This document shows, in pieces, positions 7,310-13,545 of a stretch of 13,545 nt of DNA. A program made the position numbers and the translations under genes. The DNA lies in assembly GCA_036139795.1 (NCBI GenBank), contig JAYZYX010000144.1:1-13545 (forward strand). Reading direction: 5' to 3'. The DNA is from Donghicola sp036139795 (GTDB lineage: Bacteria > Pseudomonadota > Alphaproteobacteria > Rhodobacterales > Rhodobacteraceae). Below the pieces are notes generated by a model, which ran no database searches, had not been told where the DNA came from, and saw nothing but the letters and a program-made list of their open reading frames with translations. The stretch's first letter is position 1, and every line of letters starts with the position of its first letter.

Positions 7310-7546
7310 GGGTTTCGCGGTCCTCCTCGTGGGCGGACTTTTGCTGCACTGCAACGAATCCGCAAGGCCGACCTTGGGCGAAGTGGCGGGATGTCGCAAT
7401 TATATATCAAAAATCCGCTTTTAGGCATACCACGGCATACCGAAACACGATGTTTTTGATCATAAATGATCATATTTCCCCGTAAGATGACCCCTTGCCA
7501 GTGATGCAACCCCGCGCCACCTTCAGGCATCAACCTGTGAGGGACC
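7310..7546. promoter_or_regulatory. Divergent control region between the methyltransferase and kynU
   Basis: 237 bases that must hold both promoters. Two repeat pairs stand out, each with a ten-base period: GGCATACC at 7424-7431 and 7434-7441, and TGATCA at 7457-7462 and 7467-7472. Ten bases is about one helical turn, so each pair would put two protein subunits on the same face. On the minus strand TATAAT (plus 7399-7404) is a good -10 for the methyltransferase gene. Its -35 position falls on the first GGCATACC copy and is not consensus. Which gene each pair controls is not decided by the sequence. KynU genes in pseudomonads are controlled by an Lrp/AsnC-type activator, but no such regulator gene is in this window. 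Confidence 0.45.
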
Positions 7547-8740
7547 ATGACCGATTTCACCGCCACCAAGCGTATGTTCCACCTTCCCGAAGGCATGACC
7601 TATCTGGATGGCAATTCCCTTGGCCCCTTGCCCTTGGCCACACCGCAACGCGTGACGCAGACCTTGCAGGATGAATGGGCCGAGATGGTAATCACCGGCT
7701 GGAACCGTGCCGAATGGATTCACCAGCCCGCCCGCCTCGGGGATCGGATCGGGCGGCTGATCGGCGCGCCGCAGGGGACCTGCGTTGTCGGTGACACTCT
7801 GTCGATCAAAGTGTTCCAAGCACTGGCGGCCGCCCTCGCCCTACGCCCTGATCGGAAGGTCGTGCTTTCCGACACCGGCAACTTTCCTTCCGACCTTTAT
7901 ATCGCGCAGGGGCTACTTGGGGCTTTGGGGCAGGATTTGGAGCTGCGCGTCGTCGCCCCCGAAGAGGTCGCGGACCACATCACCGATCAGATCGCCGTCC
8001 TCATGCTGACCGAGGTGGACTACCGCACGGGCCGCAAACACGACATGGCCGCCCTCACCGCCAAGGCGCACGCGGCTGGCGCGATCTCCGTTTGGGATCT
8101 GGCGCACTCGGCAGGTGCCCTGCCCGTGGATGTGACGGGCGCGCAGGCCGACTTTGCCGTCGGCTGCACCTATAAGTTTCTGAACGGCGGGCCCGGTGCG
8201 CCTGCCTTTATCTATGTGGCCCCAAAGCACGCCATGCAGGCCCGCCCCATTCTGGCGGGCTGGCTGGGTCACGCCGCCCCCTTCGCATTCGAGGCTGCCT
8301 ACCGCCCCGCCGATGGCATCGCCCGCATGCGCGTCGGCACACCACCCATTATCCAGATGGCCGCGCTAGAGGCTGCACTGAACATCTGGGACCACGTGGA
8401 TATGAATGACCTGCGCGCCCGCAGCATCGAACTGTCAGAGCGTTTCATCCACGCCGTCACCCAAGCCTGCCCCGAGCTAACGCTGGCCTCGCCCACCGAC
8501 CCCGCCCAGCGCGGGTCGCAAGTGTCGTTCCATTTCCACGAAGGTTATGCAGCCATGCAGGCAGTGATCGCACGGGGGATCATCGGGGATTTCCGCGCAC
8601 CGGACATCATGCGCTTTGGCATTACGCCGCTTTATCTGGATGAAGACGACATCGACCACGCAGCCGCGCAGATCGCAGAGGTCATCAACAGCAAGGAATG
8701 GGATCGGCCGGAATATAAGGTGCGGGCCGCGGTCACCTGA
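7547..8740 (+). CDS. kynU: Kynureninase
   Basis: A 397-residue pyridoxal phosphate enzyme of normal bacterial kynureninase length. It cleaves L-kynurenine to anthranilate and L-alanine (and can act on 3-hydroxykynurenine) in tryptophan breakdown. The diagnostic blocks are YLDGNSLGPLP (19-29), DTGNFPSDLY (109-118), the cofactor-contacting WDLAHSAG (183-190), and CTYKFLNGGPGAPAF (207-221), where Lys210 is the Schiff-base lysine. MRVGTPPI (261-268) and a C-terminal IMRFGITPLY block complete the fold. The start follows GAGG closely (four bases). The usual partners kynA and kynB are not visible on either side. The gene therefore appears to stand alone here, controlled from the repeat-bearing upstream region. 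Confidence 0.96.
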   Translation: MTDFTATKRMFHLPEGMTYLDGNSLGPLPLATPQRVTQTLQDEWAEMVITGWNRAEWIHQPARLGDRIGRLIGAPQGTCVVGDTLSIKVFQALAAALALRPDRKVVLSDTGNFPSDLYIAQGLLGALGQDLELRVVAPEEVADHITDQIAVLMLTEVDYRTGRKHDMAALTAKAHAAGAISVWDLAHSAGALPVDVTGAQADFAVGCTYKFLNGGPGAPAFIYVAPKHAMQARPILAGWLGHAAPFAFEAAYRPADGIARMRVGTPPIIQMAALEAALNIWDHVDMNDLRARSIELSERFIHAVTQACPELTLASPTDPAQRGSQVSFHFHEGYAAMQAVIARGIIGDFRAPDIMRFGITPLYLDEDDIDHAAAQIAEVINSKEWDRPEYKVRAAVT

Positions 8741-8772
8741 GACGCTTATACTCTCGGGAACAAGAGGCGTCT
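8740..8772 (+). terminator. Possible weak hairpin directly after kynU
   Basis: AGACGC (8740-8745) pairs with GCGTCT (8767-8772). Inside, CTCT (8751-8754) pairs with AGAG (8763-8766), leaving a five-base bulge. The structure starts on the last base of the stop codon. No T-run follows, so it is not a classic intrinsic terminator. It could protect the 3' end or act with Rho. Confidence 0.3.
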
Positions 8773-9206
8773 TCGCCCTGCCACACCCGAACCCGGAAAG
8801 GGGCCGCCGTCGAGACACCGCCACCACGGGCGGGCAATTCGAGCGGGCAGGAACGAAGACTAACCCTGTCAATCATTACACTGACAAAAATCGCATGCGG
8901 CGGCGCTCACCCCTGACATGTGATCGTACCACTGACCCTGCTGGAAGGCGGACCCAAATACCCCGCCAAAGTTTCCAGAACTTACTAAAGAACACAGAGC
9001 AAAAACTCACACTCTGTGCATTTGTCTGCTGCGTCTTTGCGTTGGGGAACATCGTCACTGCAGACTTGGAGAGATTTTCGCAAAACCGAATTTGCATCAA
9101 CAATTTTATGGTCTCAAAAAACACGTGAAAATTGTTTCTGGGGGAAATCCGCAACCCTGATGCCTTATTTTGAGCAAAATATCGCCCATAATGTAACAGA
9201 TTATTG
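8741..9206. other. Long convergent gap between kynU and the amidotransferase-like gene
   Basis: 466 bases between two converging genes, where a few tens of bases would be usual. The left half is GC-rich; from about 8960 the DNA turns AT-rich and loses the periodic base bias of genes. Small dyads are seen: CACAGAG (8993-8999) with CTCTGTG (9012-9018), and AAGTT-TCCAG-AACTT just before it. Short open frames exist on both strands. None has a good ribosome site, recognisable domain or gene-like codon use. The gap may be a decayed gene or may hold a small RNA; I cannot support either. Confidence 0.5.
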
Positions 9207-9980
9207 TCAGGCCGAGACCGCATAGGGCTGACGTTGCGCCTGCCACTTGTGCAAAGCGGTCCCGAACGACTCAAACAAAGGTCGCGAAACCGGATCATTT
9301 GTAGCGTTCCACTCAGGGTGCCATTGCACCGAAAGTGTAAACCCAGCTGCGTCTTTGATGTAGATCGCCTCGGGCGTGCCGTCGGGGGCATGGCCGTCAA
9401 TGACCACACGGGCCCCCGCGTCCTTGATCCCTTGGCCATGCAAGGTGTTCGTCATCACCTCTTTCGCGCCCATCACACGATGAAAGACACCGCCTTCGGT
9501 AAAGGTCACCTTGTGGCGCAGGGCGAATTTCTCTTCCAGCGTGCCATCAGGCGGCATGCGGTGGTTATCCCGCCCCGGCAAATCGCGGATCTCAGGGTAA
9601 AGCGATCCGCCCATGGCCACATTCACCTCTTGAAAGCCGCGGCAGATTCCCATGACAGGCTGACCCCGCTCGACACAAGCCCGCACCAGCGGCAAGGTCA
9701 CCGCATCGCGGTCGCGATCTGGGGTGCCATAGTATTCGGTCCATTTCTCCCCGTATTCCTCGGGGTGGATGTTGGGACGACCGCCGGTCAGCAAGAACCC
9801 GTCGCAAATCTCCAGCAGGTCCGAAAGGCGCACATATGAAGGGTTGGCCGGAATGATCAGCGGCACGGCCCCGCACACATGGGCCACGGCTTCTGCGTTC
9901 ATCGTCCCCGCCACTTGCACGGGGTAGGATTCGTTCAACATGGCAAAGTTGCCGATGATGCCGACGACGGGTCGGGTCAT
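9207..9980 (-). CDS. Class I glutamine amidotransferase-like gamma-glutamyl hydrolase (PuuD/peptidase C26 family)
   Basis: A 257-residue cytoplasmic hydrolase. It has the catalytic triad of class I glutamine amidotransferase domains: Cys113 in GICRGFQEVN (the nucleophile elbow), and His221 and Glu223 in QWHPEW. GFLLTGGRPNIHPEEYG (61-77) and NTLHGQGI (178-185) match the gamma-glutamyl-GABA hydrolase (PuuD) group of peptidase family C26. That group cleaves gamma-glutamyl amides formed during polyamine or amine use. No gamma-glutamyl synthetase or polyamine gene is adjacent, so the substrate is inferred only from the family. The ATG at 9978-9980 has GGAGG five bases upstream. An in-frame ATG at 10002-10004 lacks a ribosome site. 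It is divergent from the DUF1294 gene, with 116 bases between the starts. Confidence 0.92.
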   Translation of the reverse strand: MTRPVVGIIGNFAMLNESYPVQVAGTMNAEAVAHVCGAVPLIIPANPSYVRLSDLLEICDGFLLTGGRPNIHPEEYGEKWTEYYGTPDRDRDAVTLPLVRACVERGQPVMGICRGFQEVNVAMGGSLYPEIRDLPGRDNHRMPPDGTLEEKFALRHKVTFTEGGVFHRVMGAKEVMTNTLHGQGIKDAGARVVIDGHAPDGTPEAIYIKDAAGFTLSVQWHPEWNATNDPVSRPLFESFGTALHKWQAQRQPYAVSA

Positions 9981-10096
9981 GAATGCCTCCGGTCTGTCCT
10001 TCATATTCAAAACGGTACGGCCTTTCCGCCCGCGATAAAAGTGCACAAAAGGCGCGAAGCTTGTGCGCAGGTGTGCAAGGGCGTAATCGCATCCCC

Positions 10097-10360
10097 ATGC
10101 CTGTGCCTTTGATGATCTTCTACGCGGTGAACCTGCTGACCTTTGTCCTCTTTGGCTGGGACAAATGGCAAAGCACCCGCAAGGGGCGGCGCGTGCCTGA
10201 ACGGGTGCTGCTGGGATGCGCCTTCTTCGGCGGCACCATTGCCGCCAAGGCCGCACAACTGTTCTTCAACCACAAAACGAAAAAGCAGCCCTTCAAAAGC
10301 CGCCTGAACGTGATCCTTGGCGCACAACTGGCGGTGCTGGCCCTATTTGCGTGGGCCTAA
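10097..10360 (+). CDS. DUF1294 family small membrane protein
   Basis: An 87-residue protein. The family pattern is clear: an N-terminal hydrophobic segment ending in GWDKW, then RRVPERVLLGCAFFGGTIAAKAAQLFFNHKTKKQPF (about 31-66), then a final membrane span. DUF1294 proteins are usually fused to cold-shock domains or occur alone, as here; their role is unknown. The ATG at 10097 is the best start by family length. Another ATG five codons later is possible, and no clear Shine-Dalgarno selects between them. The last 18 bases overlap the convergent DUF2256 gene. Confidence 0.8.
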   Translation: MPVPLMIFYAVNLLTFVLFGWDKWQSTRKGRRVPERVLLGCAFFGGTIAAKAAQLFFNHKTKKQPFKSRLNVILGAQLAVLALFAWA

Positions 10361-10510
10361 AGGGGCCGCCTTCCGCGCCCTGCGGCACCGGTCCGAGCAA
10401 TAGCGCACCTCGTCCCACACCTTCGCCCATTTTTTACGCCAAGTAAAAGGACGCCCGCAGGTGGCACAATCCTTCTGGGGCAAATCCCCTTTTTTGCGCA
10501 TGCCAGTCAT
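10343..10510 (-). CDS. DUF2256 family zinc-finger protein
   Basis: A 55-residue basic protein with the full DUF2256 pattern: a CATCGRPF knuckle (CxxC), WRKKWAKVWDEV, then YCSDRCRR (CxxxC). The four cysteines very likely bind one zinc ion. In other bacteria the family is often found beside photolyase/cryptochrome-like genes, but none is visible here. The ATG at 10508-10510 is preferred because GAGG lies six bases upstream; a second ATG follows three codons later. The 3' end overlaps the DUF1294 gene by 18 bases. Confidence 0.85.
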   Translation of the reverse strand: MTGMRKKGDLPQKDCATCGRPFTWRKKWAKVWDEVRYCSDRCRRARKAAPLGPRK

Positions 10511-10532
10511 TGGCCGCCTCACTACGTCCTGC

Positions 10533-10570
10533 AAAGAAAAAGAGCGTGCCCCCACCACAGGAACACGCTC
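10533..10570 (-). terminator. Rho-independent terminator after the 61-residue gene
   Basis: On the minus strand GAGCGTG and CACGCTC (plus 10542-10570) form a seven-base stem with a 15-base loop. It is followed by a T-rich tract with one C and one further T-run (plus 10533-10541). It separates the 61-residue gene from the DUF2256 gene, whose start is 23 bases further on. Confidence 0.75.
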
Positions 10571-10630
10571 ACCATCATAAAACTAATGTGCAGGGCCATG
10601 CAGGCAAGGCCGCTGCCGAATTTCTGCGAA

Positions 10631-10816
10631 TTAACCGGCACTCACGGTTGCATCGACCGGCGGCGTCACCTCACCACCCGGATCGCTGACGGCCACCGCC
10701 ACCATGGCGGCAATCAGCAGCATCGCCACACCAAAGCCCGCAGCGGCACGGATGCCCCACAAGGCAGGTGCATGCTGCCGTTTTTGTTTTTCGAGGTTTG
10801 TGTCAGGGGCGGACAT
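10631..10816 (-). CDS. Small single-span membrane protein of unknown function, 61 residues
   Basis: I do not recognise a family. The protein has a short polar N terminus with KQKRQ (10-14), a hydrophobic segment of about 22 residues (approximately 22-44, AAAGFGVAMLLIAAMVAVAV) and a proline-rich polar tail. The positive-inside rule predicts the N terminus in the cytoplasm and the tail in the periplasm. It has a strong ribosome site (AAGGAG, five to six bases before the ATG) and its own terminator 61 bases after the stop. Both support a real expressed gene. It is divergent from pepN with 98 bases between the starts, so the two may share a control region. Confidence 0.7.
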   Translation of the reverse strand: MSAPDTNLEKQKRQHAPALWGIRAAAGFGVAMLLIAAMVAVAVSDPGGEVTPPVDATVSAG

Positions 10817-10914
10817 TGTCTTCTCCTTTAAATCTCGGTTCTCTGTGCCAATGTGTATCCAACGCGAGTCCCCCGCTCAGGTTCCCGCGAAAATACGAAT
10901 GATAAGGATCCGAA

Positions 10915-13545
10915 ATGAAAGACGCCGTGCACCAGACCTTCTATCTGGCCGACTACCAGCCGCCCGCCTACCTGATCGAGGATGTCACCCTGACCTTCCG
11001 CCTCAGCCCGCGTGCCACCCGCGTCCTCAGCCGCATCCACTTTGTGCCGAACCCCGACACCACCGACCGCAGCTTCTTTCTGCATGGCGAACAGCTGACC
11101 CTGATCAGCGCCAAGATCGACGGGCATGAGATCACGCCCACTCTCACCGATACCGGTCTGACCGCCGAAGTCCCCGACGCCCCCTTCACTTGGGAAGCCG
11201 AGGTCGAGATCAGCCCCGAAACCAACACCGCGCTGGAAGGTCTTTATATGTCGAACGGCATGTACTGCACCCAGTGCGAGGCTGAGGGCTTCCGCAAAAT
11301 CACCTATTACTCCGACCGCCCCGATGTGATGGCCCCCTTCAGCGTGCGCATCGAAGGGGAGCAGCCGATCCTGCTGTCGAACGGCAACCCCACAGCGTCC
11401 GGTGAGGGTTGGGCCGAATGGCATGACCCGTGGCCCAAACCCGCCTATCTCTTTGCGCTGGTCGCCGGTGATCTGCGCGCCACGACTGGCAGCTTCACCA
11501 CCCGCTCGGGCCGTGACGTGACCCTGAACCTCTGGGTCCGCCCCGGTGATGAGGACAAAACCGCCTTCGGCCTGCAAGCCTTGATCGATTCCATGAAATG
11601 GGACGAAGACGTCTATGGCCGTGAATACGATCTGGACCTCTTCAACATCGTGGCCGTCAGCGACTTCAACATGGGCGCGATGGAGAATAAGGGCCTCAAT
11701 ATCTTCAACAGCTCGGCCGTTCTGGCCAGCCCCGAAACCGCAACGGACGCGAACTTCGAACGGATCGAGGGCATCATCGCCCATGAATATTTCCACAACT
11801 GGACCGGCAACCGCATCACCTGCCGCGATTGGTTCCAACTGTGCCTGAAAGAAGGTCTGACCGTCTTCCGCGACCAGCAGTTCACCTCGGACATGCGCAG
11901 CGCCTCGGTCAAACGGATCAGCGATGTTCTAATGCTCCGCGCCCGCCAGTTCCGCGAGGATGCGGGCCCGCTGGCACACCCCGTCCGCCCCGAGCAGTTC
12001 CAGGAAATCAATAACTTCTACACCGCGACGATCTACGAAAAAGGCGCCGAGGTGATCGGCATGCTGAAACGTCTGGTGGGCGATCGGGACTATTACCGCG
12101 CGCTGGACGTCTATTTCCAACGCCACGACGGTCAAGCCTGCACCATAGAGGACTGGCTACAGGTGTTCGAAGACACCACAGGCCGCGATCTAACCCAGTT
12201 CAAGCGCTGGTATTCGCAGGCGGGCACGCCCCTCTTGCACGTGGAAGACAGCTTTGAGGATGGCACCTATACCCTGACCTTCCGCCAACAAACCCGCCCC
12301 ACCCCCGGCCAGCCGGACAAAGCGCCCTTGGTGATCCCCATCGCCGTGGGCCTGCTGGCGGCAGACGGCAGCGAAGTGGTCCCCACAACGCTGTGCGAAA
12401 TGTCAGCGGCCACCCAAAGCTTTACCTTCGAGGGTCTGTCGGAGAAACCGATCCCCTCGATCCTGCGGGAATTCTCGGCCCCTGTGATCCTGACCCGTCA
12501 GGCCAGCAATGCCGAACGCGCGTTCCTGCTGGCCCATGACACCGATCCCTTCAACAAATGGGAAGCGGGCCGCGCCTTGGCCAAAGACGTGCTGATCCAC
12601 ATGATCACCGATGGCAACGCCCCCGACAGCGCCTATCTGGATGCGCTAAAGGCAATGGTCACGGACGAAAGCCTTGATCCGGCCTTCCGCGCATTGGCCA
12701 TTGCCCTGCCCTCGCAGGACGATATCGCGCAGACCCTGCATTCCTCAGGCGTGATCCCCGATCCCATCGCGATCTACAACGCCACCAAAACCCTGCGCCA
12801 AGCCACGGCCGAGCATCTGGCCGACATCCTGCCCGACCTTTATGCCGCCAATCAGGTGCATGAGGCCTACCAGCCCAACGCCGAACAGTCCGGCAAACGG
12901 GCGCTGGCAGGGGCGGCCCTGTCACTGATCGCCCGCCTAGATGGGGGCAAGCAGGCGCAGGCCCAATATGACGCGGCAGACAACATGACCCAGCAACTCT
13001 CGGCCCTGTCGGCCTTGCTGCTGGCAGATGCAGGCACCGAGGCTCTGGCCGCCTTTGAGGCCCAGTGGAAAGACGATCGCCTTGTCATGGACAAATGGTT
13101 CAGCCTGCAAGTGATGATGGCAAAACCGGATGATGTGGCCGATGTGGTCACCCGCCTGACCGCCCGTCCCGATTTCGACATGCGCAACCCCAACCGTTTC
13201 CGCGCGGTCATCGGAGCGCTTGGCGGGCATCTGGCAGGCTTTCACCACCCTTCGGGCAAAGGGTACGAGTTGATGGCCGACTGGCTGATCAAGCTGGACG
13301 CTCTGAACCCGCAAACCACCGCCCGCATGTCCAGCGCCTTCGACACATGGAAGCGCTTTGACGAAGACCGCCAGCAAATGATTCGTGCCCAATTGGAACG
13401 CATCATGGCCCGCGAAACCCTGTCCCGCGACACCTCGGAAATGGTGGGCCGCATTCTGGCGGCATACCCCCGCGCAAAAAAGGCAAGCCCGACCAACTGC
13501 CTTGCCACCGCACCACAGCAAGAGTTCACTGGAACCAAGGCACTA
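10915..13545 (+). CDS. pepN: Aminopeptidase N (M1 family), open at the right edge
   Basis: 877 codons are visible with no stop, so the gene continues out of the window. This zinc metallopeptidase removes N-terminal residues from peptides in the cytoplasm. The M1 hallmarks are the substrate-binding GAMEN (254-258), HEYFH (290-294) with Glu313 in KEGLTVF completing the zinc ligands His290, His294 and Glu313, catalytic Glu291, and Tyr374 in TIYEKGAEV, which matches the transition-state tyrosine of E. coli PepN. The C-terminal helical domain follows. The ATG has AAGGA about six bases upstream. The family C terminus is expected near residue 850 (after EMVGRILA). The frame nevertheless runs on for at least 27 more residues, through DNA that looks like a terminator for an opposing gene. 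Either this protein has a non-conserved tail, or the sequence has a small error there. Confidence 0.96.
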   Translation, partial: MKDAVHQTFYLADYQPPAYLIEDVTLTFRLSPRATRVLSRIHFVPNPDTTDRSFFLHGEQLTLISAKIDGHEITPTLTDTGLTAEVPDAPFTWEAEVEISPETNTALEGLYMSNGMYCTQCEAEGFRKITYYSDRPDVMAPFSVRIEGEQPILLSNGNPTASGEGWAEWHDPWPKPAYLFALVAGDLRATTGSFTTRSGRDVTLNLWVRPGDEDKTAFGLQALIDSMKWDEDVYGREYDLDLFNIVAVSDFNMGAMENKGLNIFNSSAVLASPETATDANFERIEGIIAHEYFHNWTGNRITCRDWFQLCLKEGLTVFRDQQFTSDMRSASVKRISDVLMLRARQFREDAGPLAHPVRPEQFQEINNFYTATIYEKGAEVIGMLKRLVGDRDYYRALDVYFQRHDGQACTIEDWLQVFEDTTGRDLTQFKRWYSQAGTPLLHVEDSFEDGTYTLTFRQQTRPTPGQPDKAPLVIPIAVGLLAADGSEVVPTTLCEMSAATQSFTFEGLSEKPIPSILREFSAPVILTRQASNAERAFLLAHDTDPFNKWEAGRALAKDVLIHMITDGNAPDSAYLDALKAMVTDESLDPAFRALAIALPSQDDIAQTLHSSGVIPDPIAIYNATKTLRQATAEHLADILPDLYAANQVHEAYQPNAEQSGKRALAGAALSLIARLDGGKQAQAQYDAADNMTQQLSALSALLLADAGTEALAAFEAQWKDDRLVMDKWFSLQVMMAKPDDVADVVTRLTARPDFDMRNPNRFRAVIGALGGHLAGFHHPSGKGYELMADWLIKLDALNPQTTARMSSAFDTWKRFDEDRQQMIRAQLERIMARETLSRDTSEMVGRILAAYPRAKKASPTNCLATAPQQEFTGTKAL
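13476..13506 (-). terminator. Putative terminator for a minus-strand gene beyond the right edge
   Basis: On the minus strand GGCAAG and CTTGCC (plus 13482-13506, 13-base loop) form a six-base stem followed by six T (plus 13476-13481). This orientation fits the end of a convergent gene to the right of the window. It lies inside the run-on part of the pepN frame. Confidence 0.55.

Noticed and set aside
7456..7473. FNR-type site (TTGAT-N4-ATCAA) suspected at the TGATCA pair upstream of kynU
   Set aside because: The half-site spacing is eight, not four bases, and the right half does not match ATCAA.
8876..9020. SRP RNA, 6S RNA or tRNA in the gap after kynU
   Set aside because: No GGAAGGAAGCAGCC-like SRP core, no T-loop GTTCGANTC motif and no long 6S-like bulged hairpin could be seen.
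8616..9128. 170-codon plus-strand open frame across the end of kynU and the gap
   Set aside because: It starts inside kynU in another frame, and its content is basic and low in hydrophobic pattern until a short stretch near 9000; no ribosome site was found.
8876..9439. 187-codon minus-strand open frame through the gap after kynU
   Set aside because: It overlaps the well-supported amidotransferase-like gene in another frame, has no good ribosome site and shows no domain. The part in the gap alone is not gene-like in codon use.
10463..10482. Sigma-54 promoter suspected at TGGCAC
   Set aside because: The -12 part is TTCTG rather than TTGC, and the site is inside the DUF2256 coding region.
10828..11838. 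336-codon minus-strand open frame inside pepN, and others at 12937-13521
   Set aside because: pepN is certain from its motifs; these are its complementary-strand shadows.
1..13545. Mobile elements, phage genes, toxin-antitoxin pairs, CRISPR arrays or defence systems
   Set aside because: All convincing genes are housekeeping or small conserved families; no transposase, integrase, direct-repeat array with spacers or defence domain is visible.

Overview
The window looks like ordinary chromosomal DNA of an alphaproteobacterium, most likely a member of the Rhodobacterales (Roseobacter/Rhodobacter relatives). This rests on the high GC with strong third-position bias, the family makeup (DUF3422, two-gene pntAB, DUF2256, DUF1294, a PepN of about 850 residues) and short intergenic regions. 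I see no IS element, integrase, CRISPR array, tRNA, rRNA or phage gene.

Layout, left to right: the start of an M20 amidohydrolase gene (minus, cut by the left edge); a divergent YeeE/YedE sulfur-compound transporter (plus), whose 3' end overlaps the 3' end of a DUF3422 membrane protein (minus); a 94-residue protein of unknown function (minus); a 444-base gene-free stretch ending in the intrinsic terminator of the pnt operon; pntB and pntA (both minus, transcribed pntA to pntB), which encode the proton-translocating NAD(P) transhydrogenase; a small PEMT/ICMT-type membrane methyltransferase (minus); a divergent kynureninase (plus); a 466-base convergent gap that is AT-rich in its right half; a class I glutamine amidotransferase-like hydrolase of the PuuD type (minus); a DUF1294 membrane protein (plus) that overlaps a DUF2256 zinc-finger protein (minus) at its 3' end; a 61-residue single-span membrane protein (minus) with its own terminator; and a divergent aminopeptidase N gene (plus) that is still open at the right edge.

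The only clear operon is pntAB, with a 13-base gap, a pntA stop codon abutting the pntB ribosome binding site, and one terminator after pntB. The other genes appear to be single transcription units. The metabolic genes are housekeeping or catabolic: NADPH supply (pntAB), tryptophan/kynurenine breakdown (kynU), gamma-glutamyl amide hydrolysis, peptide turnover (pepN) and sulfur uptake (YeeE). They do not form one pathway.

I did not find a convincing new multi-gene system. The points most worth a second look are: a 10-base-period direct repeat of a GCATACC-like unit that occurs in the upstream regions of both kynU/methyltransferase and DUF3422; three places where a plus-strand gene's 3' end runs into a minus-strand gene or terminator; a pepN reading frame that continues well past the expected family C terminus; and the unexplained gap after kynU.
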